From the NCBI GenBank assembly GCA_022866185.1, contig JALHUG010000212.1, positions 1 through 19,987 on the forward strand: a stretch of 19,987 bases of DNA. Direction: 5' to 3'. Positions 13,300 to 19,987 of the stretch are shown piece after piece. The notes under the pieces are model-generated. The model was not told the DNA's origin. It did not search any database and saw nothing but the letters and a program-made list of their open reading frames with translations. Each line of letters begins with the position of its first letter. The first letter of the stretch is position 1. Both the position numbers and the translations under genes were made by a program. Source of the DNA: Dehalococcoidia bacterium. Its GTDB lineage: Bacteria > Chloroflexota > Dehalococcoidia > SM23-28-2.

Positions 13300-16239
13300 A
13301 TGCCTTACCACTGTGGACGCTGCGGCGCCGCCAACCCTGAAGACAGCACCGCCTGCGAAGAGTGCGGCGCAGCCATGGAGACGGCAACGAACACCCGCCT
13401 TACCGCCGTGGTCCTGAACGAATTGGCCAACCTCCATCGCGAAGGGGAACTAGAGACCCCCACCTACCAGCGACTGCACCAGCGCTACCACCGCCGCCTG
13501 CTGGACTACCTGCGGCCCGCTCCGCCGCCTGCTCCCACCACAGCCGCCGCGCCGTCCATCCCCGTCGGCCCGGCGCCGTCGCCCGTGCCCTCCTGGCTGG
13601 TCGAGCAGGCCCCCAACCTGCTTCTGTACCTGGCGGCTTTCTTGGTGGTCATGGCCGCCCTCGTGTTTGCCACTACCTCCCGCGAAACCCTCAGCGGGCC
13701 CGCTCAGGTCGCCCTGCTGGCCTCCATTACGGCCGCCTTCATGGGCGTCGGCTGGCTCTGCTACCGCTTCCCCCGAGTGCGCATCGCCGGCTACACTTTC
13801 CTAGCCGTTGGTGCCCTGCTGGTGCCGCTGAACTTCGCCGGGGCCTACAACTTCGTCCTAAGAGAGGAAGGTATACCCGGCGATGTCGTCTGGCTGTGGG
13901 CCTCCCTCTATTCCGCCGTCTTTTACATTCTGCTGGCCGTCCTCGGTCTGGGCCTGCTCTACGGCTTCATGTCCCACGCCGCCGTGGTCAGCGCGGTGGC
14001 CGCCGCCATCGCCGTCACCGACCTGCCCCCCGAATGGACGCCGCCGGTGTTCGTCGGCCTTGCTCTGATTTTCCTGCCCCTGGCTTGGTGCGGCCCCGGG
14101 CGCCTCCGGGACGCATTTCGCCTGCCGAGCCTTGTCTTTGGCCACTTCCTGGCCGCGGCCTCCGTGAGCGCGAGCTTCATCATCGTCGGCGGCGAGCCGG
14201 ACGTCGACACAGCGACACTGTCAGTGACACTGGCGGCCGCCACATGTTTGTTTACGGTCATGGCAACTGCCAACGCCCTGGACGAGGGCCGTCTCTACGC
14301 CTCACTGTCCCTGTGCACCCTGACCGGCGCTCTGGCCGCCGGCCTGGTGGTCTCGCCGATGCCGCCCCAGTGGATGCCGCCCGTGTTCGGCGGCCTGGCG
14401 CTGGCCCTTCTGCCCGTCGCCTGGTGGGCCCCCGCCCGCCTGCGCGAGCAGTTCGCCCTGCCCAGCTTCGTCGCCGCTCATCTTCTGGCAACGGGCGCCG
14501 CCGTGGCCGCCGCCGTCATCACGGTTGAGGTCGCCGAGACTGACTTCGAACGCTCGGCCCTTCCCGTTGCTCTGGCGGTGGCTAGCGCCGTCTTCGTCCT
14601 CCTCGCCCTGCGCGAGAAAGTCCAGCCGAACGCTATGTACTATTGCGGTGCCGCCCTAACCACGCTAGGTGGCATGCTGCTGGCGATCGTCTTCACCTTG
14701 GGCAAGGACGCCGAGTTCTACAGCGTTGCCCTGGCGGGGATCGGCGCCCTCTATGCCGCTGGCGCTCTCCTGCCCGTGCGCCATCGCCTCCTCGACCCCG
14801 ACCTCCTGTGGCCATTCGCTATCGGCGCCGCCTCTCTGGCCTGGCTCCCATTCCTGGACGCCCATGACCGCGAACCGTGGTTCGGCGTCGGCGCCACCTG
14901 GGGTGCCGCCGCTCTGTACGCGACCGCCGCCGTCTTCGTCGACAGGGCCCCCTGGCTCCGCCATGCCTGGCGCATCCTCGCCAACCTTGAGGAGGCACCC
15001 GAGGAAGCAGCCGTCGACCGCTGGACTGGCCCGCTGCTTCTTCTCCCCTTCGCCGCCGCTGTCGGCCTCGGCTACTACCGTCTCCTCCTGGCGATGGAGG
15101 TAGACCTGGGCGGCGCGGAGCTGGCCCTACGCTATCTTCCCCTGGCCTTCGCCTTCGCCGCCGCTGGCGTCGCCGCCCGCTTCTGGCGCCGCGAGTGGTC
15201 CCCGGCACTGTACGCTATCGCCATCGGCTACTCCGTCTTCGTCCTGGCCACCGCCTACGAGAATGCCGGTCTGACCGCTGTCCTCTTGGCGGCCTTCGCG
15301 GTCTCCTCCGCCGCCGTCGTCATCGCTGAGAGTAAGGCGGATGCCGTCTATCTTCCCCTGGCCTACGCCCTGTTCGCCGTCATCTTTGCCCTCGTCCACT
15401 TCGAGCCGCGGGACGAGGTCTGGCCCTTGCCTTTTGTGGGCATGGCCGTGGTCCTGTACGCTTCCAGCTTCAGCCTGGAGCAGTTGGCCTCTTCTTGGGC
15501 CCGAGCCCTCCGCTTGAGCGGCCTCGCCGTTGCTCTCTTCGCTCCCAACATCGGCTACGGGCTTCTAGCCTTCAGGGCAAGTGAAGCCGCCGATATCGGA
15601 CGGACCTTCGTCATCTCAGAGCCGCCGTTGTACCTGTGGTCGATGGGCGCTGTCGCCGTCTTCGGTCTCCTGCTGGCTGCCGAGGCCTGGCGAACACGGG
15701 CAATGGCCGTTGGATACGCCAGCAGCGTCACCCTTCTCACCGCCCTTTTGCTGGGCATCGGCCACTTCCGGCCGGAGAACCCGCAGGCCTACACCGTGCC
15801 GATAGGCCTTTACCTTCTGGGAACGGCGCGATTCCTCAGCCCCCACCGCGAGAGTCTCCCCGAGGACCTGGCCTTTCTGCCCAACATGGCCGAGATAGCG
15901 GCCGCTGGCGTCCTGCTCGGCACCACCTTCCTCCAGGCGTTCAACGACGACACAACCTACCGCTTCATCCTCCTAGGCGAGTCCATTGTCTACCTGCTGG
16001 CTGGTCTCCTCCTGCGCCGGCGCCTGATGGTGGTGCCCGCTCTGGCCTTTGCCGCGATTGCGGCGGCCCTTTTCGCCTTCGAGCGCCAGGCTGAGGGGGG
16101 CGTGCCCCCTTGGGCCATCCTGGCTATCGTTGGGGTCTCCCTCATAGGAGTGGGTTTCCTGTTCCTGGTGCGGCGTGATCTCTGGGAGCGGGCCCAGCGA
16201 GCCGTTTTTGGCTGGTGGCAGGCCTGGGAAGAGGGTTAG
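13300..16239 (+). CDS. Zinc-ribbon multi-pass membrane protein (DUF2157-like), unknown function
   Basis: A 979-residue protein. The N-terminus holds a zinc ribbon with Cys5, Cys8, Cys19 and Cys22 (CGRC and CEEC). A soluble helical part follows (LNELANLHREGELETPTYQRLHQRY), then a Pro-rich linker at about 72-95. From residue about 106 to the end it is almost entirely hydrophobic, with roughly two dozen predicted helices. The soluble ribbon and linker resemble those of large bacterial proteins annotated as DUF2157 or 'zinc ribbon membrane protein', whose role is unknown. Residues 243-466 contain a tandem duplication. GGGGG lies just before the ATG. The gene follows a small membrane protein by 10 nt and precedes another by 4 nt, so the three are probably co-transcribed and may form a complex (inference). 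Confidence 0.85.
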   Translation: MPYHCGRCGAANPEDSTACEECGAAMETATNTRLTAVVLNELANLHREGELETPTYQRLHQRYHRRLLDYLRPAPPPAPTTAAAPSIPVGPAPSPVPSWLVEQAPNLLLYLAAFLVVMAALVFATTSRETLSGPAQVALLASITAAFMGVGWLCYRFPRVRIAGYTFLAVGALLVPLNFAGAYNFVLREEGIPGDVVWLWASLYSAVFYILLAVLGLGLLYGFMSHAAVVSAVAAAIAVTDLPPEWTPPVFVGLALIFLPLAWCGPGRLRDAFRLPSLVFGHFLAAASVSASFIIVGGEPDVDTATLSVTLAAATCLFTVMATANALDEGRLYASLSLCTLTGALAAGLVVSPMPPQWMPPVFGGLALALLPVAWWAPARLREQFALPSFVAAHLLATGAAVAAAVITVEVAETDFERSALPVALAVASAVFVLLALREKVQPNAMYYCGAALTTLGGMLLAIVFTLGKDAEFYSVALAGIGALYAAGALLPVRHRLLDPDLLWPFAIGAASLAWLPFLDAHDREPWFGVGATWGAAALYATAAVFVDRAPWLRHAWRILANLEEAPEEAAVDRWTGPLLLLPFAAAVGLGYYRLLLAMEVDLGGAELALRYLPLAFAFAAAGVAARFWRREWSPALYAIAIGYSVFVLATAYENAGLTAVLLAAFAVSSAAVVIAESKADAVYLPLAYALFAVIFALVHFEPRDEVWPLPFVGMAVVLYASSFSLEQLASSWARALRLSGLAVALFAPNIGYGLLAFRASEAADIGRTFVISEPPLYLWSMGAVAVFGLLLAAEAWRTRAMAVGYASSVTLLTALLLGIGHFRPENPQAYTVPIGLYLLGTARFLSPHRESLPEDLAFLPNMAEIAAAGVLLGTTFLQAFNDDTTYRFILLGESIVYLLAGLLLRRRLMVVPALAFAAIAAALFAFERQAEGGVPPWAILAIVGVSLIGVGFLFLVRRDLWERAQRAVFGWWQAWEEG
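14026..14697 (+). repeat. Internal tandem duplication, unit 336 bp (112 residues)
   Basis: PPEWTPPVFVGLALIFLP starting at residue 243 recurs as PPQWMPPVFGGLALALLP at residue 355. In both units this is followed by AW, then GRLRDAFRLPS or ARLREQFALPS. The units have diverged, so the duplication is old. Confidence 0.75.
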
Positions 16240-16243
16240 TCTA

Positions 16244-16729
16244 ATGAGCGTTCCCAAAGTAGCACCAAGGTTGTTGCTCTTCCTGCCCTGGCTGCTGGTT
16301 GGGCTCGGCGGGAGCTTCATGGCGGCTGTGCTGGCGGAAGTGCACGAGGGCCCCGAGCCTTGCTGGCTGGCTCTGCTGCTGTACGCTCTGCTGCTGTACG
16401 CTCTGCTGACGCTCTGGGCGGCGATAGCGGTCGCCTTGGCCTTGGGCGGGGCGAGGCGGCTCTGGGCCAGCGTACTCTTGGGGGCCTTTCTTATGTCCTT
16501 GGCATTCATGGCTATGGTCCTAGGGGATTTCTTTACCTTTGCCGCTGAGTTGGGCAATCGCCAGCTCGAGTCATACGGCGGCGAGGACTTCTACTGGGAT
16601 GATTGGCTGAAGTTCTCGCTTGCAGCCTCAGGGATGTTCGGTGCCCCCTTCGGAGCCTTCGGCGGCTTCTTGTCATGGGCCTTCAGTCGTCTGTTCAGGG
16701 CTCACATGAAGGAGAAAGGGCGCGCTTAG
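16244..16729 (+). CDS. Small membrane protein, unknown function
   Basis: A 161-residue protein with about four predicted membrane helices (10-32, 42-68, 72-98 and 125-150). A short acidic and aromatic loop with GGEDFYWDDW sits before the last helix, and the C-terminus is basic. The ATG at 16244 lies 4 nt after the stop of the 979-residue protein, with GGAAGAGGG upstream; the frame extends to 16175 but that start would overlap the previous gene by 65 nt. No family is recognised. Context suggests it works with the neighbouring membrane proteins. Confidence 0.75.
   Translation: MSVPKVAPRLLLFLPWLLVGLGGSFMAAVLAEVHEGPEPCWLALLLYALLLYALLTLWAAIAVALALGGARRLWASVLLGAFLMSLAFMAMVLGDFFTFAAELGNRQLESYGGEDFYWDDWLKFSLAASGMFGAPFGAFGGFLSWAFSRLFRAHMKEKGRA
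16370..16409 (+). repeat. 15-bp tandem repeat in a membrane-helix coding region
   Basis: The unit GCTCTGCTGCTGTAC occurs twice exactly (16370-16384 and 16385-16399), followed by a partial third copy. It encodes ALLLY-ALLLY-ALL within a predicted helix. Gain or loss of a unit would change helix length by five residues without a frameshift. Confidence 0.9.
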
Positions 16730-16783
16730 GGCCGGTCGTTGCCTAACGATGCGCCTGAGAGTAGAATGGAGGTGCCGCAGGAG

Positions 16784-19384
16784 ATGGACGTTCAGATGAT
16801 CAGGCAGGCAGCAACAAGGCCTCTACTTGTCGCTCTGGCCCTGGCGGCCGCCGCAGTGGCCGCCGCAGTGATGGTGGGATTCAATGGTAAGAGTGACCAG
16901 GAGGATAGCTTTGCGCTAGAGAAGACACCGCTGCCTTCTCCCACGGCAGCGCCCTCTGCGGCCACCGAGGCAGCCCTCAGAGAGGCTGTGATCACCTACG
17001 AGCGGGCTCTTGCCCGCTCCGATCTTGCGGCGGCCTACGCTCTCGAATCGCCGGAGCTTCGAGAGACGTGCCCATCCAAGGAATACGAAGAGCTGATCGC
17101 GGCTGAGCGGGCGAATCTCCTTGAAGACTGCGGCTTCGAGGAGGCGTCGGAGATAGATTTCGTCATCGAGAACATGGAAATGCACGAGACCTGGGCGCCC
17201 GTCTACGGCTGCTTTGAGGACGAGGCTGGCCGCCAATGCTGCTCCGACTTCAAGCTATGGGACTACCGAGCCGGCCGATGGGTTCCAAGCAGCACGCTAC
17301 CATGCGCCCAGGCCCAGGAAACCGAGCGCCTCCTGGCCAGCCTGCCACAGTTTCCGGGGGCCGAGCAGGTGTCAGTCGATTCCTACGTCTACTCCCGTGA
17401 CGAAGAACCGCCGGACATACATGCCATCCTTGTCACGTATAAGGCTCCACTTGGCACGAGTGCCAGCGACGTGATCGACTTCTACGTTCAGAGCCTTGCC
17501 CCCGAATGGCAGGACACCCATCTCCTTGGGGACTGCGCAAGTTGCGGCGTCAGCTTGAGACGGGGGACAGCGGAACTTTTCATCGGCACAATAAACATGT
17601 TTGATCCTGGGTCACCCATTCAAGAGAACATGTTTGGTCCTGGGTCACGCATTTTCGAGGTTCAGATCGAGTCCAAGGGGGCCCAGCCAACGGCTGTAAC
17701 CACATATGAGGCCGCTGAGATCAGAGAAGTGCAGATGAGGGCATGGGAGATCCTAGTTCAGAGCGAAGTAGGTGAGGTCCTCCTGGCCGGGCGCGAGTTT
17801 GGGCGTGACTACTGGGTAAACATATCGCCACGGGGGTGGGAGCACGGTCACGAGGTAGCCTTGGTGCATATCCTATTTGCCGAGCCGGTCTCCTATGTGG
17901 GCCAGATGCCAAGGATCTCGGATCCCTGCGAGGGCACCAGGGGCCAATTTGACCCCGACGCCCCCTGCCACGATGAGCCCTGGGTGCGTAAGACGGTGGC
18001 TGTAGCCCAATCCGACGTACAGGATGTCATGGCCGAAGTCGAACTGGATACCGGAATGGTCGCGAACGTGTTCGTCGACCCGGTCGAGGACCCCGACGCC
18101 TTCCAGGAAGATCTTGAGGTCTACAAGGAAATGCACAGGCGATGGACGTCGCCCTCGGTGGAGACTCCGACAGCGGGCCCGCCAGCGATCCCAACGGCCA
18201 CACCTCCCCCAGCGGGAACGTACGCCCCCAGCCTCGATGTCATCCTCAGCGACTACACCGCTGGCGTCAATGCCGACATCACCACCCGTTTCTCCCTCGC
18301 CGCCCCCGACTACAACTTCGGAGCGGTTGCCACGCTTACCCCCCTCGATTGGTTCGTGGCGTCCGAGTCTGACGTGCCTCTCGGAACGCTGGTCGGCACA
18401 CTCGACGCTCAGGTCACGCTCGGTCTCTTGAATCAGCCCTGCAACAGCCCATTGGCCGTGAGCTTCGACCTGATGAATGCTTCCACGGATACGTCGGACA
18501 CTGTGTCGTTGAGCGACGGATTCCTCGATGTCAACCCTGCCAATGGTCTCCCTGACGCCGTCGACAAGTACCCCGATTACCTGAACCTTATCTACCCCGG
18601 CATAACACCGAGGGCCCGGCTTTACGGCCAGGTCAATGTGGCTGGCGTGAACATCCCCCTGAACTTTGTCCTGTTCGAGCCCGGCACCTCCCCGCCCTAC
18701 GTCCCACGCTTTGATCGCGACTGGGGCTACCCTTCGGTGATCCTCCTCGGCGGTCTTGCCTCGCCGCCCCCACCCGTAAGCAGCTTCTGCACGCCGCTGG
18801 AGATCATCAGGACGGTCTGGGGACTGACCCGGGACAACCCCTCTACACCGGTCGATGAATCTGGCTACGAGCTGCGCCGCAATCCGCCCTTCGGTGGCAC
18901 CTACGACTTCTTGACCTACGCCAGCAGCCTGCTCGACGCCGACGCGGACGGGTATGAGAACCAGCTCGACACCTGCCCCTTCGACGCCAACATGGACGAG
19001 TCGCCCAGGGAGGGTAATGGTCCCGATGGGGACGGCATCGACAGCGTCTGCGACCCCGACCCGGGCGAGTCATGCTGGCTCGATGCCCCTGGTTCGGCCA
19101 ACGACTGCGACGGTGATGGTCACGCGAACCGTGGCGACAACTGCCCACTCGTTCCCAACCCCGGCCAGGAGAACGCCGACGGCGATGGCATCGGCGACGC
19201 CTGCGACCCGAATCCCTCGGATTGGGACGGTGATTGGATGGACCTGTCCCCAATGGTTGGTGTAGAGATATCTGGCCCGCCCAGGATGCCAGAGGCAACG
19301 CCGGCGGTGACACCCGCGCCCAGCGCACCGGGTGGCACTGAGCCTCCGCCCGCTGGGGCGAGTTCTCCATGGGGCAGCTCGTGA
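16784..19384 (+). CDS. Membrane-anchored extracellular protein with APDYN module and TSP3 repeats
   Basis: An 866-residue protein of unknown function. Residues 12-33 form one hydrophobic helix, a signal anchor. A Pro/Ser/Thr linker leads to an NTF2-like helical segment (about 62-105, ITYERALARSDLAAAYALES). Two further alpha/beta domains of no recognised family reach about residue 455, with several Cys. A second Pro/Thr-rich linker precedes the APDYN module (about 483-690) and TSP3-type repeats (718-816: DADADGYEN, CDGDGHANRGDNCPLVPN, DGDGIGDACD), and a Pro-rich tail ends the protein. The ATG at 16784 has GGAGGTG upstream; TTG 16739 and ATG 16766 are in-frame alternatives. It follows the small membrane gene by 54 nt and probably belongs to that operon. 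The shared module ties it to the 2181-residue protein. Confidence 0.85.
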   Translation: MDVQMIRQAATRPLLVALALAAAAVAAAVMVGFNGKSDQEDSFALEKTPLPSPTAAPSAATEAALREAVITYERALARSDLAAAYALESPELRETCPSKEYEELIAAERANLLEDCGFEEASEIDFVIENMEMHETWAPVYGCFEDEAGRQCCSDFKLWDYRAGRWVPSSTLPCAQAQETERLLASLPQFPGAEQVSVDSYVYSRDEEPPDIHAILVTYKAPLGTSASDVIDFYVQSLAPEWQDTHLLGDCASCGVSLRRGTAELFIGTINMFDPGSPIQENMFGPGSRIFEVQIESKGAQPTAVTTYEAAEIREVQMRAWEILVQSEVGEVLLAGREFGRDYWVNISPRGWEHGHEVALVHILFAEPVSYVGQMPRISDPCEGTRGQFDPDAPCHDEPWVRKTVAVAQSDVQDVMAEVELDTGMVANVFVDPVEDPDAFQEDLEVYKEMHRRWTSPSVETPTAGPPAIPTATPPPAGTYAPSLDVILSDYTAGVNADITTRFSLAAPDYNFGAVATLTPLDWFVASESDVPLGTLVGTLDAQVTLGLLNQPCNSPLAVSFDLMNASTDTSDTVSLSDGFLDVNPANGLPDAVDKYPDYLNLIYPGITPRARLYGQVNVAGVNIPLNFVLFEPGTSPPYVPRFDRDWGYPSVILLGGLASPPPPVSSFCTPLEIIRTVWGLTRDNPSTPVDESGYELRRNPPFGGTYDFLTYASSLLDADADGYENQLDTCPFDANMDESPREGNGPDGDGIDSVCDPDPGESCWLDAPGSANDCDGDGHANRGDNCPLVPNPGQENADGDGIGDACDPNPSDWDGDWMDLSPMVGVEISGPPRMPEATPAVTPAPSAPGGTEPPPAGASSPWGSS
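17594..17659 (+). repeat. 33-bp tandem duplication inside the 866-residue protein
   Basis: Two adjacent 33-bp units (17594-17626 and 17627-17659) agree at 28 positions. They encode NMFDPGSPIQE and NMFGPGSRIFE. The period is a multiple of three, so the frame is kept. Confidence 0.9.
18232..18860 (+). other. APDYN module, copy B
   Basis: Landmarks are APDYNF, PLDW, VTLGLLNQPC, DTSDT, YPDYLNL, PRARLYGQ, NIPLNFVLFEPG, FCTPLEI and GLTRDN, followed by YELRRNPPFGGTYDF and then TSP3-type repeats. The order and the following repeats match copy A in the giant secreted protein. Confidence 0.8.
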
Positions 19385-19489
19385 AGCTGGTGATCGCTCG
19401 CCGTTGCAGGAGCTGCCACCGGAGCGGGCGGTAAAGGCCCACTCGCCCACAACTGGACGAGAGTACCCTCTGATAATGGCGTGGCACGC

Positions 19490-19987
19490 CTACTCCACTG
19501 TGGCAGAAGTCTCTGCTATTTCTGGCATCACGCTGAACAGCGCTCCGTCCGTCCGGCCCCAGACCTCAGGGAAGTACATCTCGTTGGCTTGGGCGGGCAT
19601 CACCCGATATTCGCCCGCCGTGGTCGCCCTCAGAAAGTACACATACTCGTGCACGCCCCTGGGCAGATAAGTGGCGAAGAGAACCACCCGGTTGTCGCGC
19701 ATATCCACGTGGTTGAAAAAGGACCAACGGTACGACCACCAACCCCAGCCGCGGCCTTGGCCCTCTCCCGCCGCCTTCCGTTGCTCGTCCAGCATCATCT
19801 GGCGGATCTCGGAGCTAGTCGTTTGCAGGCTCGTATCGATAGGCTCCAGCCCAGCGGGCAGATTGTCTTCCACGACCACGTAGTAGAGATCCGTCGGTGC
19901 CACCACAGTGAGCCGTACCTTTACCACGTCACCCAGGGCCGCGCTCTCGATCTTGCCCTCGGCCCCGTCCGCTGGCAGATACTCCCG
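19490..19987 (-). CDS. Bacterial alpha-2-macroglobulin-like protein, C-terminal fragment
   Basis: The last 165 residues of a protein that continues past the right edge. The pattern VVVEDNLPAGLEPID, DMRDNRVVLFATYLP, GVHEYVYFLRATTAGEYRV and ANEMYFPEVWGR is that of the C-terminal MG10 domain of bacterial alpha-2-macroglobulins, large envelope proteins that trap proteases. The thioester region would lie upstream, outside the window, so the class (with or without the thioester) cannot be decided. It converges on the 866-residue protein gene. The 105 nt between them contain no obvious terminator with a U-tract. Confidence 0.8.
   Translation of the reverse strand, partial: REYLPADGAEGKIESAALGDVVKVRLTVVAPTDLYYVVVEDNLPAGLEPIDTSLQTTSSEIRQMMLDEQRKAAGEGQGRGWGWWSYRWSFFNHVDMRDNRVVLFATYLPRGVHEYVYFLRATTAGEYRVMPAQANEMYFPEVWGRTDGALFSVMPEIAETSATVE

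Overview
The window is GC-rich bacterial DNA and most likely comes from an uncultivated Chloroflexota lineage (Dehalococcoidia-like). This placement is an inference. It rests on secreted proteins that combine thrombospondin type 3 (TSP3) repeats, 'VNDGCP' repeats, cohesin-like and dockerin-like modules, together with a PyrR-controlled pyr operon and a DegS/NarL-type two-component pair. No rRNA or other phylogenetic marker is present to confirm it.

Layout. (1) 1-1661, minus strand: the start of a pyrimidine operon, pyrR then pyrB (cut by the left edge). Ahead of pyrR are a promoter and a complete PyrR-dependent attenuator in which all three mutually exclusive RNA structures can be drawn. (2) 1691-2089, plus strand: tRNA-Leu(CAA), tRNA-Gln(UUG) and tRNA-Asn(GUU) behind a sigma70-like promoter that diverges from the pyr promoter, with an intrinsic terminator after tRNA-Leu. 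(3) 2119-3738: an apparent integration scar made of a GIY-YIG endonuclease remnant, an intact haloalkane dehalogenase gene with a full catalytic set, and a truncated large serine recombinase on the opposite strand. (4) 3846-10544, plus strand: one 6.5-kb gene for a 2181-residue secreted modular protein rich in Ca-binding-type Asp repeats. (5) 10623-10697: a tRNA-Arg(UCU)-like gene with an abnormal 5' half. (6) 10806-12805, minus strand: a membrane histidine kinase and a LuxR-type response regulator with overlapping ORFs and their own promoter. (7) 12942-19384, plus strand: a probable four-gene operon of a small membrane protein, a 979-residue zinc-ribbon multi-pass membrane protein, another small membrane protein, and an 866-residue membrane-anchored extracellular protein. 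(8) 19490-19987, minus strand: the C-terminus of a bacterial alpha-2-macroglobulin-like protein running off the right edge.

Main point of interest. The 2181-residue and 866-residue proteins share a beta-rich module of about 200 residues that I cannot match to a named family. Its landmarks are APDYN, P(L/V)DW, TLGL-N-x-x-C, DTS, PRAR and FCTP, and in both proteins it is followed by TSP3-type Asp repeats. The large protein also has one cohesin-like and two dockerin-like modules, so it could assemble with itself or with partners at the cell surface. The two-component pair lies between the two module-carrying loci and is divergent from the membrane-protein operon. A surface-assembly system under sensor control is a reasonable hypothesis, but the sequence alone does not prove it.
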